64,000 nt of DNA from Cryphonectria parasitica EP155 (GCF_011745365.1 NW_024468909.1:6076001-6140000); one strand, 5' to 3'. Positions 42,768 to 55,182 are shown, counted from the first letter of the stretch. Numbers and translations: made by a program. Notes: generated by a model from the sequence alone, not told the origin.

Positions 42768-43826
42768 CTACACATCCGGCCTGGCGTCTCCATGAGCACG
42801 GCGTTCATTCTCAGCGCGCCTGGGGTTGCCGCCACTGAGCCGCCAGAGCCTGGCACTGACCGAGTTGGCCGTCCTGCCCATCTCCCTGGCAATGTGGGCG
42901 ATACTCAGGCCTTGCTCCCGAAGTGCACGCGCCCGCTGCAGCTCGTCGGCCGTCCAGGCCCCTGGGCGGGCCTGTCCCCTACGGTTGGAGGACCTGCGAC
43001 GCCTCGCAGCTCGTTGGCCGCTTTGTGCTGCGGGTGGAGGAGAACTGGGGCCCGCAGCAGCTGCGGGGGGTTCTGCACTATTATCGACGGGAGGGGCTGG
43101 CAGGGCTTGCTGTTGGCCGTCGCTGCCTCCCATGGCAGGTGGCTGGTCGTCGTCTTGCTGGGGATGGCCGGCAGGTTGGAGACCAGCTTCCTCCGGCAGC
43201 ACCGTACTGTTGCCAACGTCGACTCTCTCACCTGGATGGGAATCCGGAATATCAGGCCTCAGCTGAGGATTCTCAACTGGCTCCAGCTCGATGATGTTAT
43301 GATTTTCGGGCTGGGCGCTAGAAGAATGTGGCGAGGGAGGGTTCGACTCATTTTGGCCACTCAGAGGACGAGGCTGCTGAAGGCGGTGATATTGCTGGAA
43401 GCCGTTGATATCTGGATCCAGTTGGTGGTTCTCGCATTGGGCCAGATAATCCAAACCACACTGAGGAAAGCCGGCAAGCGTGTAAGGATTAATAGTTGGA
43501 GATTGGCTGGGTCCGGCAACTATCCTCGAAAGCCCAACGGCCGAGGGGGCCGGTCCCGCCTCTGGTCTTGGGCGGTACAGTAGCTGACCACCCGTTGTTG
43601 CATCTACAAGGCCCCTTTGGTACAGCTGGTGATGTGTCTGGTCCTGACTGGGTGGAGGAGGCTGCTGGTTGCCGAGGGATCGCGGGTCGATATGTGGCTG
43701 GTATCCGTTGGGCTGCACGGATCCCGCGTTGCCGTCGTTGGGATTGACGCGTCGAGGAGAAGGACTGTCAGATATTTGGTCGGGCTCTTGGGGCTGGCTG
43801 AAGGGGGTATTAGGGCGTTGAGCCAT
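42768..43826 (-). CDS. Myb/SANT-like DNA-binding domain protein
   Basis: Single exon, 352 aa from ATG 43826. The first ~270 residues are Pro/Gln/Ser-rich and look disordered. A basic patch (ARRRRSSNRRG) leads into a C-terminal helical domain (about residues 288-330): WTADELQRARALREQGL, then SIAHIAREMGRTANSVSARLWRL. The Trp at the start of helix 1, the helix-turn-helix spacing and the R.SVSARL.RL recognition helix resemble Myb/SANT-like or helix-turn-helix domains of fungal regulators. No activation partner or cluster is adjacent, so its targets are unknown. The reverse strand also has a long open frame (42792-43583), a shadow of the biased composition. Confidence 0.7.
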   Translation of the reverse strand: MAQRPNTPFSQPQEPDQISDSPSPRRVNPNDGNAGSVQPNGYQPHIDPRSLGNQQPPPPSQDQTHHQLYQRGLVDATTGGQLLYRPRPEAGPAPSAVGLSRIVAGPSQSPTINPYTLAGFPQCGLDYLAQCENHQLDPDINGFQQYHRLQQPRPLSGQNESNPPSPHSSSAQPENHNIIELEPVENPQLRPDIPDSHPGERVDVGNSTVLPEEAGLQPAGHPQQDDDQPPAMGGSDGQQQALPAPPVDNSAEPPAAAAGPSSPPPAAQSGQRAARRRRSSNRRGQARPGAWTADELQRARALREQGLSIAHIAREMGRTANSVSARLWRLSGGNPRRAENERRAHGDARPDV

Positions 43827-45034
43827 GGTAACTAGGAGGGGGTTGGTATTGCTGTTGTTCTATTCTCTTCTATGTCAGCAATCCACCTCAACGACATATA
43901 TCGAAAGGGGCCTTGACTATGGGCAAGGCTCACGATTATCCCATTGTCTCTGAACAAAAATGAGGATGTGGTAGAGGCAGTGGAAGTGTTCAGGCTGCTG
44001 TGGAAGGGTGGGGCTCACCTGGAAGAGTGATGACTTTGGGCCACAATTACTCCTTTCTGTCAAGGCTCTAGATTGTTGCTCAGGGCTTTCTTCTGAGGAA
44101 CGTCGAGGTCGAGTTGTCTTGTGTAGTAAGGAGCTTGTGTATGTGGAATGAAAGGAGTTGACTTCGAGATATTTAGTGCAGAGAGGCGCCTGGTGGTAAT
44201 ACTCAAAGGTCAGATGGTACAGTGCAGAACAGAAATTGAGTCTGTTGGCATTGCACAGGTAGTGAAATTCAGGTCTTGTGTCCATTCATTACATAAGGCA
44301 ACAGTTGTGAACAATTGTCTGGTCTGCTGCAAAGTTTTCTGGAGGTGGTAGTCTATGGAAGCCTCTGTGAAGATAGTGAACATCAGTACAGCATCCCGGG
44401 GCTTATGTGAATAATAACATTTGGGACTGCTGGGGGAAAGCCTTTACATAGAAACATGAGATGGAACTCATGAATAGCTGCCTCTGCTTTTAGCCGTTGC
44501 CAATGCAAGAAAAAGTGTCTATGTTTACTGGCCTCTACAACATGGGAGGTGAATTGGTCAATGAAACTTGTATTGACCAGGTACTTATTATCATTGAAGT
44601 AATGAGCCCAGTTCCGCGAACCTTCTCATAAAGTATATGCTTCCTGCAAGTGATCATCATGAGGCCGTCAGAATCTGAACCCCAACCTGAGCCTCTTTGC
44701 GGAGACTTTGAAAGAACCCATTATTCCTATAGTGGCAAGAAAGAACTCGAACACAAGGCTTCCATGTTGCAGAATCCAACTCTATTAAGGCTGATAGAGA
44801 CCATGGGTGCTTATAAGCTTCTGATTTCATTATGCAGTATACTTGCTGACTATGTATGGACAAATTCATGAGTATTGTCTCTGCCTTGACCAAGACAGGC
44901 CCCTTGGCTATCAAGTACTATTGACTCCTTGACTCCTCTATTGTCGAGTCTAATAATTCTTCCCCAGCCTGTCTCAAACTCAAGGAGGATATTCCAATAC
45001 ACTCTCAAACATCCACCAGGCCACCCTCCACCTC
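43827..45034. other. Intergenic region
   Basis: About 1.2 kb containing the promoter of the Myb-like gene at the left and the 3' flank of the acyltransferase gene at the right. No gene was supported. Confidence 0.5.
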
Positions 45035-46768
45035 TTAGATATCCCACAAACCCCCTCCCCCCTCAAGCAACCGCCCCATCTCCTCCCTCCCCAGCGCAAG
45101 ACTAACATCCAGATCCCCCGTCTCCCCAACATCCAGCACCTGCAAGATCCCATCCAGCAGCGGCATCCTGCAGTGCACATACCGCGGCCTATCCCCCCCC
45201 GTCACCTCCAACGCACCAACAAAATCCACCCCATACGCCCCAGACCGCGTCCAGGACGTCACGCCGCAGTACCGGCTCCCGCAGAACGCCTGCCAGAGCC
45301 TCTGCGGACAGACCTCGTACGCCGCGTCGTGCAGATACGCACCCACCGCCTCGGGCGTGAACCGCGCCATCGTCCGCCGCAGCGCGAGCGCCACCTCGCC
45401 CAGGCTCACGGTGCCACTGGACAGGGCCCGGCCCGGCAGCGAGGCGTGCCCCAGCAGGATGGGCGAGCCGGCAAACGTGTCTGGCAGCGGTGGGTTGACG
45501 CGGCTGCGCAGGCCCAGGGTGACGGCCATGTAGACGGGCTCGTCATTGTCCGGCGCGAGGTGCAGCTGGCGCGCGCGCGTCAGGTGAATCCACACATGGG
45601 CGAGGAGCGCGTCCAGGCGCGAGATGGTGTGAGCGTCATGCGCGCCCTCGCCCTGCGGCACGCTCGCCTGGGCAGTCTGCTTCAGCCGCAACACCTCCTC
45701 GGCGCTGAACCTGATCTGCACGTGGTCTGCGGGCTTGCTGATGTCCCATGTCGGCCAGGGCGGCCTCGTGCCCGGGCTCAGCTTGACGTGGCGCAGCTCC
45801 TCGTCGCTGGGCCTCGTGGCCTGCGTGTCGGCGGTGGCCCAGGACGGGTAGCCTGGGGCTTCTGTGTCCCACCAGTCGAAGCGGAACAGAGGGAGGGACC
45901 TGGCGAGGGCGATCTTGTTGGCGTCTGGCTCGGGCTGGTCAATGTCGCCGGCGTGCTGGTCGAGTAAGCTGGGATTGAAGATCGATCTGGTCGTCGTCAT
46001 CGTCGCGCCATCCTGTGCTGCAGCAGCAGCAGCAGCAGTAGTAGTAGAAGAAGAAGAGGAAGAAGAAGAAGAAGCAGAGCCCAGTAACCGCGTCTCCTCC
46101 GCCCAGGCCTTGACAAAGTTGACCAGACCAACAGCATCACTCAGACAGTGCGTGATCTTGACCCCAACCGCCCAGCCGCCACATGCAAAAGTAGTCACCT
46201 GCGCCCCAGCAACCGGAAGCCCCTCAAACCGCGAAAGACTCGACACAAACGCCAGGTCGCAGTCGGGCAGGAGCAGCTCATTCTGCGGGAACCCTGTGGC
46301 CAGCCAGACCTTGCGAGTCGTCCTGCGCTCCTCGTCGCTCGGCACGATGGACGCGAGGGGTGCGTCGTAGTGCGCGCGAGAAAATTCCACACCTGGGTCC
46401 GCGCCGCAGCAGCCGCCGCCGCCATCAGACCTGCTGTTCCAGGTGATCTGGGGCCGGCCGTACCTAGGGTAGGCCGGGTGCCGGGTATCTGGAGGGGCCC
46501 AGCTCAGGCTTCCTGCGAGGTGGCGGAAGTCGTTGAGGCTATGGCGGAGGCTGGTCTCCAGACGGTTGGCGAGGGCCGAGGGATCCTGAGAGGCTGGGCT
46601 GGCGTCATAGAGCCAGACTGCGCCGCAGATGGCGAAGCGGGCGGTGGTTGCGTCGGCAATGGACAGGAGGCGGGTTGTTGGACTGCTGTTTGGGGGTGGT
46701 GGTGTGCTTGGGAGTACCCTTTTGGTCGAGAGGACGCGGCACACTGGAGTGGTCTGCTGAGACTGCAT
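45035..46768 (-). CDS. BAHD/HXXXD-type acyltransferase
   Basis: Single exon, 577 aa. ATG 46768 (MQSQQTTPVCRVLS) is the first in-frame ATG; the upstream open frame lacks one. Family features are an N-terminal LSTKRV.PS start, LETSLRHSLNDFRHLAGSL (helix 1), and the catalytic HxxxD motif as HCLSD (His about residue 206) followed by AVGLVNFVKAWAE. DALLAHVWIHLTRAR matches the second conserved block, and YGVDFVGALEV corresponds to the structural DFGWG region, here relaxed. Fungal members acetylate or acylate trichothecenes and other alcohols or amines using acyl-CoA. No biosynthetic cluster surrounds it, so the substrate is unknown. A Ser/Thr/Ala homopolymer linker after the active site is encoded by AGC/AGT/GCA triplet repeats (46018-46077). 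Confidence 0.85.
   Translation of the reverse strand: MQSQQTTPVCRVLSTKRVLPSTPPPPNSSPTTRLLSIADATTARFAICGAVWLYDASPASQDPSALANRLETSLRHSLNDFRHLAGSLSWAPPDTRHPAYPRYGRPQITWNSRSDGGGGCCGADPGVEFSRAHYDAPLASIVPSDEERRTTRKVWLATGFPQNELLLPDCDLAFVSSLSRFEGLPVAGAQVTTFACGGWAVGVKITHCLSDAVGLVNFVKAWAEETRLLGSASSSSSSSSSTTTAAAAAAAQDGATMTTTRSIFNPSLLDQHAGDIDQPEPDANKIALARSLPLFRFDWWDTEAPGYPSWATADTQATRPSDEELRHVKLSPGTRPPWPTWDISKPADHVQIRFSAEEVLRLKQTAQASVPQGEGAHDAHTISRLDALLAHVWIHLTRARQLHLAPDNDEPVYMAVTLGLRSRVNPPLPDTFAGSPILLGHASLPGRALSSGTVSLGEVALALRRTMARFTPEAVGAYLHDAAYEVCPQRLWQAFCGSRYCGVTSWTRSGAYGVDFVGALEVTGGDRPRYVHCRMPLLDGILQVLDVGETGDLDVSLALGREEMGRLLEGGGGLWDI
46018..46077. repeat. Coding trinucleotide repeat (Ser/Thr/Ala tract)
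   Basis: CAG/TAG/AAG-type triplets on the plus strand encode consecutive Ser, Thr and Ala residues in the acyltransferase on the minus strand. It lies in a loop after the HxxxD motif, so length changes would be tolerated. Confidence 0.8.
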
Positions 46769-47403
46769 TGTAAGTATGATCTGCTCCTCCCTGATGACTT
46801 TGAACAATGCGTCCTTGATAAGTAGGACGGTCTGTCGCTAAGAGTAAGAAGAGGAGGCTATGAGTGAGCTGTTCAGAATGTCAGTCGGTCAGTCAGTCAT
46901 CCATATCTTGTGAGGCCAGAAGCAGCCAAGACTTATAGAAAATCCATGGCGCCGTGTGAGATGAAATCCTGGAGAATGATTCATCTTGCATACAGCACAC
47001 AGAGGCAGGCTCCTCGGCTCCTGGATATGGAGTTCAAACAAGACGGCGTCGTGGTCGACTAATTAAGAGTCATACCGAGTGCATTCCTTACCCGAGATCC
47101 CGGTGGGCACCCGTGGACCCACCAAGCGATCCTCATGCCTCCTCGTCTGCTCTGAGAACATCATGTCAGAAATTTCCAGAGGTTCTGTTGCAATTTGATA
47201 TGTGAGGAGAACATGTATAATTGGAAGAGAATTGGAAAGGAAAACCATCTACTATAGTCTCAGGAGGCGCAATTTCTACGTGATCAGGCAGATTGGACAA
47301 AGGGCCACATTCTATCAAGATAAACTTCTCCTGCTCCTCGTCTTGAGTGAACTCCGATAGTGAAGTAGCAGCAGTCTCCAGGGCTATAGAACCAAGAAAA
47401 TTA
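46769..47403. other. Intergenic region between acyltransferase start and transhydrogenase end
   Basis: About 635 bp holding the acyltransferase promoter. A CAGTCGGTCAGTCAGT repeat-like stretch lies near 46880. No gene. Confidence 0.5.
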
Positions 47404-50400
47404 TCAAGACACTCGAGACTCGATCGCAGCTTTGAGTGCTATATTAAGAGATAGCCCAGATTAGTATGTGTTGGACCGCAGAGATTTTCACAAGTGCATG
47501 TTTTTGATCATCTGGACACTCACAGTCTGTACTGGTTTTGGCATCGCCAAATAGCATGCGGGTTCCAGGCATGTAGAACATGGGATTGGGCACGTCAGCT
47601 AGAGGGGGGGGAAAAAAAATTGTCAGCAGGGACAAAACTTAGCCAATGCAATGATGATGTAATCAATGAGGGCATAGCCTAGGAAAAAGAAGAGTCCACG
47701 TACCATAGCCACTCGCCATCCCACGCTTCATGACAATGGTCTGCTTGCTCTTCCAGGCGTGCAGGACTGGCATCCCCGCAATGGGGCTGCCGGGCTCCAG
47801 AGCAATAGGGTTGACGGTATCGTTTGCGCCAATCACCAGCGTGACGTCCGTGTCTCCAAAGTCATCATTGATCTCGTCCATCTCGAGCACAATGTCATAG
47901 GGCACGCTGGCCTCTGCGAGTAACACGTTGCACTGGCCAGGCATACGACCTGCGACAGGGTGGATCGCAAAGCGCACATTGATCCCCTTGGACCTCAGCA
48001 TCTTGGTCATGTCAGAGATGGCATACTGCGCCTTGGCGACAGCCATACCGTACCCGACAACGATGATGACCGATTCGGCATTGACCAGCGAGTCTGCAAC
48101 GTCCTCAACACTGGTTTGTGTCACGCTGCCCTCGATCTTGAAGTCGGACTGCTGAGGCGCGGCGATCCCGCCAAAGAGCACGTTCGTGAGGGAGCGATTC
48201 ATGGCCACGCACATGATATACGATAGAATGGAGCCAGACACGCCGATCAGCGCCCCGACGGTCGTCAGCAGCGGATTCTCGAGCATGAAGCCTTCGGCGA
48301 CCAGGGCAAAGCCCGAATAGGCATTGAGCACCGTGATGACGACAGGCATGTCAGCGCCACCGATGGCGGCCGTCGTCGTGTAGCCCTTGATGAAGGAGAG
48401 GGCCGTGTTCGCAGCGAGCGCACCGGCAGCAATCATAGGCGAGCCAGGTGCCATGGTCACAAAGGCGCCCATGGTGCCGACGTTGGCTGCAAGCAGGCCA
48501 GAGTTCAGAAGGTGTCGCCCGGGTAGGATGAGAGGGCGTGAGGACATCTTTGCGGCGAGCTTCAAGAACGCCACGATGGATCCGGTGAAGGTGATACCAC
48601 CAATGAGAACACCCAAGTATGCAGTGACAAGATGCAGGGTCGAGACATGGTCGAGACTACCCATCACGCTGCCGATCGAGGTCAGCACGGCTGCCAGGCC
48701 CACGACAGAGTGAAGGGCAGCCACCGTCTGCGGCAGGTCGGTGGGCGTGATCCGCTTGCCAATCAAGAAGCCGAGGAGGCTGCCCACGGACGCCAGTATG
48801 CCAAATTGTGTCAGGACCTCGGGAGAGAACCCAACAGCCAACAGCGACGCCAGCACGCCAGACCCGACCCCGAGGACACCAAGGACGTTGCCCATCCGGG
48901 CGGTGGCCTGCGATGCAAGACTCGAGAGGGAGCTGATACACAGGATGGAGCTGACCATGTAGCCCGCCTGGACCAGACCTGCAGCGCCCGTCGAGGCGGC
49001 AGCCAGGTAGCCTCCACCAAAAACGACCGCAGGGATGGCGTACAGCCACGGGTACTCGGGAGGATCGGTAGGCCGCCTGAACATGTCCAGCATCCGCTTT
49101 GTGATGACGAACCCTCCCGACACGTTCACAAAGGCGAGCAGCACCGATGCAGCACCAAACATCTGGGGGATGGTCTCTGGCAGGTAGCCTCCGCCGAGGA
49201 CGAAGAGACCACCAATCCCGACCATGCCAGAGATGGCATTGGTGACAGACATCAAGGGCGAGTGCAGAGCAGGCGTCACGCCCCAGACGACACGGTACCC
49301 AATCAGAGAGGCCAGACCAAAGGTGAAGACATTGTCCATGAACGCTGGCCCTGTCGCCTTGCCCAGGGCGAGAGCCGTGGCCATACCGCCAGTGACAAAC
49401 CCAACCTCTCGTGAGGACTTCTGGAAGGGGGTCAGAGCGACAGTTTCGGCTTCCTTGGCAGCATTTGTTGACGGTGCAGCTGGAGGAGGCGGCGGAGCCG
49501 GGCGTGGCGCAGGTGGGAGGACGTCGCCTCGCAAGGTCACAATGGACCCTCTGACCACCTCATCTTCCAGATCGACGCCGAATTCCTTCTCAGCGGGGTT
49601 CATGGACAACAAGAACTTGGTGACGTTGTTCGAGTACAAGGTGGAGGACTGCGTAGGGAGCCTCGACGGAAGATCCGTGTAGCCAATAATCTTGACGTCG
49701 TGATACGTGACCATCTTTCCAGGCTCGGTTTTCTCACAGTTCCCGCCCGCCTCGGCGGCCAGGTCGACGACCACAGAGCCGGGTTTCATGATCTCGATCA
49801 TGGATCTGGTGATGAGTTTGGGGGCAGGCCGTCCAGGGATCAGCGCGGTAGTGATGATGATGTCGACATCGCGAGCTTGCTCTGTGAAGAGCTTCATCTC
49901 GGCCTCGATAAATTCCTTGGACATCTCCTTGGCGTAGCCTCCAGCACCAGAGCCGTCCTCCTGGATGTCGACCTCGATGAACTCAGCGCCCAGAGATTGG
50001 ACCTGTTCGCGAGCGGCAGGACGTGTATCAAAGCCTCGGACGATGGCACCCATCCTCCGCGCGGTGGCGATGGCACTCAGGCCTGCGACACCGGCTCCGA
50101 TGATGAGAACCTTACAGGGTGGGATCTTTCCGGCAGCGGTCACCTGACCAGTCAAGAAGCGGCCGAAGTTGTTAGAAGCCTCGAGAACAGCCTTGTAGCC
50201 GGCGATGTTCGCCATAGACGAGAGGGCGTCGAAGACCTGCGCTCGGCTGATACGCGGGATCATATCCATGGCAAACGCGGTAGCCTTCTTGGCAGCAATC
50301 TTCTGGACCAAGTCCTTGTTCTGCGCCGGCTGGAGGAAGCTGATGATGGTCTGGTCCTTCTGCATCTTGTCCACCTCGGCGGGACTTGGTCCACGGACCT

Positions 50401-51072
50401 TGAGGACAATATCTGCCTGTTTCCAGACGGAGGAATCGTCATCCACCAGGGTAGCACCGGCCTTGTCGTAGGCCTCATCCGGGAAATCAGCCTGCGCGCC
50501 AGCACCGCGCTCCACGAGGACCTTGGAGAAGCCCTTCTTGAGCAGGAGAGCAACATTTTGCGGAGTGAGAGCCACGCGCCTCTCGTGAGCATAGGTCTCG
50601 CGAGGAACGCCAATGGTCAGGCTGGAGTAGGGTTTCGTCTGGGGGACGACCTTGGTGGAGTACTGAGCACCAGAAGCTGCGGCTACTGCTGCGGCTGCTG
50701 TTGGCGGTGGCGGTGCCGGAATGTTGGACAGGACGGATGCATGGCGGACAAGCTGGAGCGGTTGCTTCGTGCGGATGGCAAGGGCGAGGGAGGGCGAGCT
50801 CTGCTTGGTTCCCCGGCCACGAGACGAGTGCAGTGGACGTTGATGCTGCTTCGCAGGACGAGTCTGGCAATTGAGGACAGGAGCAATGTCTATGGGAGGC
50901 GATTAGAATGACAAATGCATGTCATGTGTGGATGAGAGAAGAGACGATGGCCTGCAAGAAGCTTACCTAGAACATGGGATGAGCCAAGGAGGAGAGACGC
51001 AATGGTCACGGTCGGGGCGGAGGAAACATGAACTCGGTGGGCCAGTGCTGGCCGGAACAGAGGCCAAGACAT
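47404..51072 (-). CDS. NNT: NAD(P) transhydrogenase, mitochondrial
   Basis: Proton-translocating transhydrogenase of the inner mitochondrial membrane, coupling NADH + NADP+ to NADPH formation. Four exons (51072-50967, 50889-47704, 47598-47524, 47438-47404) close in frame to 1133 aa. A presequence rich in Arg/Ser/His precedes [22 protein letters not shown]. The NAD-binding dI domain carries [21 protein letters not shown] and [18 protein letters not shown] Pro/Ala linker leads to the membrane dII region (about residues 480-880, many Gly/Ala/Leu segments), then the NADP-binding dIII domain with [40 protein letters not shown] and [30 protein letters not shown]. All domains are fused in one chain. 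The last conserved motif is on a 75-nt exon and the C terminus ([11 protein letters not shown]) on a 35-nt exon; both are lost if exon 2 is read through. Confidence 0.95.
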
Positions 51073-53577
51073 GATTGAATGCTGACGGACCAGGCGAAAA
51101 AGGACTGCCCTGCAGACACACACGCCTTAGTTGATATGAATCATCTGCTGCCGCACGAGGGCTGATCTAGAGCATCGCAGTGTATGTTTTCAGAAAAAAG
51201 TCCCAGGAAATCCTGTGGAGGATAGCTGACGAAGTTTATGATAGCAAAGAGGCAACGCTGTAATGAGTGAGTCCTCAACTGCTCACACGAGATCGAGAGC
51301 CTGAAGAGCTCACATCTGTGCAGAGGGCGGCGTGAGGGAGCTACAATAGGAATGGATGGGTTGTGAGGAGGAGGAGGAGGGAAAGAAGGAAAGGAAAAAA
51401 AAGACAAGATGAGGGAGGATGGCTGGTGAGCTGGCTTGTGATGAACGTGTTGTTTTGGATCAACGAGCTTGCTTTACTCCAGGCTCGGCAGGAAAGGCAG
51501 GAAGAAAGGGCCGATCAACCATGTCTAGCCGCTTTACCCCTCCTCTTTTCTCCGCGTTGCTCTCCATCCCGAGTAAGAGATGGGCATCTGATGCGGCACC
51601 CAAAAGAGCTGCTGCTTTGGTTTCTCCTCATTTCGACCAAGGGGGGTCAGTCAGGCCATGGCATGGAGGTGCGACGCGGGTATAAGGTAGCATTCGTAGC
51701 AGCAACACGCAATGACACGCCCACGGTTGGAGACCCGCCCCCGCATTTTAGTCACAAGTACAACTTTGAACGCTGTAGGGTCTTGGGACACTTTAACGTC
51801 ATCTCAGACCCTGTAACTACAGGGGTGTGTGCCACCCTTTCCCTTTCGATCAGGGGGCTCTCCTCCTCATCCTCTCATACCAGAGAATTTACCGTACTTA
51901 CTTGGTACAATTTGGTTATTACTGTGTATTGCCACAATATATTGATATATATGTACCCTAGATATCATGCAATTGTAGGATTTCATGTCTATTGGCTTGG
52001 CTAGGTTGTTCTCTGGAGTCCACATGATCCGAGAGAATGAGACAACCTTCTTCAACAATTCCCAATGTTACCTCAGCACTTATTTTCATCCCATTCCATT
52101 GATACGGCCCATTAAACTTCTCTCGAGCCTCCATAAACCGTCCATTGACTTTCCATCGAGGAACCACAATCTCAGCCGCCTAAAGCCAGCTCTTTCGATG
52201 AGCCGGCGACATCGAGATCAGGAGCAGCAAAAGTCTAACTCCCAAAGGTCTGACTAGAAATAGAGGGGATTATGCCGGAAACGCTTAAACCAACACTGCA
52301 GCCAAGGCAGATGCTCGCATATCATGCATGAACAAGGATTCACTACCGTTCCAGGTTCGAGAAAGTGTCCTTGGCGAGGACAAAGGCAACATGCGGCGTT
52401 AGGATGGAAATAGTTGATATAGATATCGTTGTATCGCATTCAAAGTGCTTTACTTGACGCCTGTACATAATAATCACTTCTATTATTTCTTTGTCTTTTC
52501 ATCAGTCTGAATAGTCTCCCTGGGCAAGTCTTGAACATACACTCACCACGCCGTATTGCAGAACGTGACGCAAGCGTGGTAATTTTGTTGGCGCGCTATA
52601 AGCGCCTGCTATACCTGACGACGACGGAGTCAGAGAAGTTGCCAGGTACGAAAGATTGTACATACTCGAGCCATCAAGCACTATCTTAGACAAGAGATCA
52701 CGTACGTTGCGAAAGAGGGTCATAGGAGGTTCCTAGAGGGCCAAGAGATGTAGGTAATCGAGGATATGCCCAATGTCTTCAGTTGCCCGGCCTGTAACTT
52801 TTTTCGTTGAACCGTAGCAAGCAGCGATCCAAGAATGTCTGAAGAAGAAGGCGTTCGCTGTGAGATATTGAATTGCCTGTTTCGGGAACCGATTGTGACC
52901 AAGTGACACTGTGACACTGAGAAAGCGATGGAAAAGGCTCACGCATCATGAAAGAAACGAACCTCGCAAGTAGAATTGAGTGGGTAATTAGGCTTTGATA
53001 GAAAGCTTGGAGACTTGCTGTGTATGTATTTGGGACAAACGAGATGGCCATAATGACCTGGCGTATATTTCCATAGCATTCATGTATCGTAAATATGATA
53101 TAATTGAGGAGAGTAGATTTATTGCAGTGCATTTGCACTAGGCAGATACTTGTTGATGCATGTGTCTGGAGTGATCAACAAGCTCTCCGTCCAGAACAAT
53201 GATATCTCACTCGGATAATCGGGCGAGTTTGAGGTTTGGACCCAGGAAAATAGTGCAGGTGAGGAGATAAATCGAGCCACACCCTTTCCAGAGATGTGTA
53301 TTGATGGATTGATTTTGAACAAAACATTTCCACACAAGTTGTCGACGATGCCCCTGGAGGAACTAACTTTGTATATTGAAATGAAGTGTTGGGAAAAGTG
53401 TCTATTGGTATCACACAAGCCCCCGCTCAACATCACAACATGGAGGCACAATGGATTCCTGAACAGCAGATGTGGTAGTAATGAAGTACATGTAACTGTC
53501 ATAGCAGTAACTGCGTCAAATTGGTATCTATTTCTACCAGACTCCCAAAACGCCTCAGTGAAGAAAGTCTACCAGTC
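51073..53577. other. Long intergenic region upstream of NNT
   Basis: About 2.5 kb. A 213-codon plus-strand frame (51363-52004) begins Arg/Lys-rich and has no protein-like patterning; I treat it as chance. 52.3-53.5 kb looks AT-richer, with several short overlapping minus-strand frames. It could be old degenerate repeat DNA, but no transposon ends or domains are visible. No tRNA was seen. Confidence 0.5.
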
Positions 53578-54885
53578 TCATTTATCCACATCATAGTTAT
53601 TCCGACCCTTGTTGTACATGCTCTTGATCGCAAGGTCCATGACCTCGAGGAACCGCTCCTCCTCGATAGCAACATCATCATGCTGCCAGCTGCCCGAGAC
53701 CGCAGGGGGCTTGGTGCCGTGTGTGCTGAAATAGTCATGTCCCAGCGCCCCGGCAAAGTTCCGGAAGCCCTTGTGGTTCAGGACCTCGGGCAGGATCTCG
53801 ACCATGGCCGAGTGTTCCTTCATCCACAGGCCGTGCGTGAGCCCGGCCCCGTGCACGCCGGCGAGGACGTCCGAGTTGCGCACCAGTCGGATCTGTTCTG
53901 GGAAAGGCAAGGCGGCGAGATCGACTACATTGATGACGGCGTGCTTGTACCGGTTCCGCAGCGCGGCCAGGTGGCGGTCCATGTCGACGAGCCTGCGCTG
54001 TTCTCGTCGGTCGATGAAGGTGACAACCACCTTGTCTTCCCCGTCGAGGGTGTCCGGGATGTCGTAGTGATGAAGCACCCTCCAGGAAAAGGTTCGGAGG
54101 AGGTCAGAGTGGGCGCATGGGTTTGGGTCCCAGTCACCCTGCCAGAGTGGATTGCTGGCACCCGGTAGAGGGATGATCACATTGCCGGCTAGTGCGTCGT
54201 CGTCTGCTGGAAGCTCGTTGATTCGGACGATGGGCTTCTTGGCAAACAACTGCCAGAGGTCAAAGTACGGGCCATCCTTCCTCTCGTCCAGGATCACCAC
54301 CTGCGTGTTTTCCGCGTCCAGAGGCGTGAAGAAGGCGGGTCCTTGTTCCCCATCACGTGGTGACATCTGGAGAACGTCCATGCTCAGGCTGAGGGACAGG
54401 ATCTCAAGCAGACAATGCCACGGGTTCAGCTCGCCCTCCCGCTTGATCAGGACTGTGAACTTTTCCGGCTTGTTGTTATCACCCTGTGGTGAAAGGTCCA
54501 CATCCTTGTTGACACGCAGATCGATTGCCTTGTCCATGACCACTCGCGGCCCTGTCTCGTACCAATATCTGCTGAAGCTGTGCAGCGAGACCGACGACTC
54601 GTTCGTCTCCACCCCCCATGGTTCGATCGTCTCACAGTCCAGCTTGAATTTCTTGCTGGCCTGGTCGAAACGGGCACCCTGCCCAATGCAGAAAGAGTCG
54701 GTCCGGTCCTTTGCCGTCTTGACGTGAAAACAGGTCAGCTGCGACTGCGACTCGGCAGAGCAGTAGGTTGCCCTGGTGCGCCGGAGCTCTTCAAGGTACG
54801 GCACCCCGAGGCGCAGCTCACACACCGACGACTGCTCGTTCACGTGCCCATAGTCATCTGAGAGTGCTGCCAGCGAGATCTGTGG

Positions 54886-54923
<38 letters not shown>

Positions 54924-55182
54924 GCGAGGGGCTCGCCAGCGGTGGGGCGGCAGTGACATCGCTAGTCAGTCCGGGGAGGGACCACTCGGCAGGAGTGTAG
55001 CCAATCCGTAGGCTTCGCAATGTCAGAACAATCAGGATGGAGGCAAAGATGAACACGGCCGAATAGGTGAAGCGCCGGTTCGTAAACAAGAGACGCGAGA
55101 ACATTGTATGCGAGGAGGATCCAGGGATGCCCGAGCCTGTCCAGCTCGTCTTCCCCAGGAAAGAAGATGTGGTAAAGGACAT
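53578..55182 (-). CDS. EOGT-like glycosyltransferase (GT61/DUF563)
   Basis: Single exon, 534 aa from ATG 55182; ATG 55104 (508 aa) is an equally good start because it lies just before the membrane anchor. Type II topology: short cytosolic tail with Arg, one membrane segment (FTYSAVFIFASILIVLTL), then a luminal domain. The GT61 catalytic region has DRREQRRLVD, VVDLAALPFPEQIRLVRNSDVLAGVHGAGLTHGLWM, then MVEILP, the hallmark of EGF-domain O-GlcNAc transferase and plant xylosyl/arabinosyl transferase relatives. The luminal part has conserved cysteines (SSVCELRLG, CFHVK, SFCIGQG, LDCETI). A poly-Ser stretch is encoded by a (GAT)n tract at 54884-54921. Donor and acceptor sugars in fungi are not established by sequence. 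Confidence 0.88.
54884..54921. repeat. (GAT/ATC)n coding microsatellite
   Basis: About twelve GAT triplets on the plus strand encode a run of serines (TCA codons) in the stem region of the GT61 protein. Expected to vary in length among strains. Confidence 0.9.

Noticed and set aside
49700..50911. 403-codon plus-strand frame opposite NNT
   Set aside because: Antisense shadow of a conserved enzyme exon; no domain.
51363..52004. 213-codon plus-strand frame upstream of NNT
   Set aside because: Composition is not protein-like and it starts in an A/G-rich leader-type tract; no homologous motif recognised.
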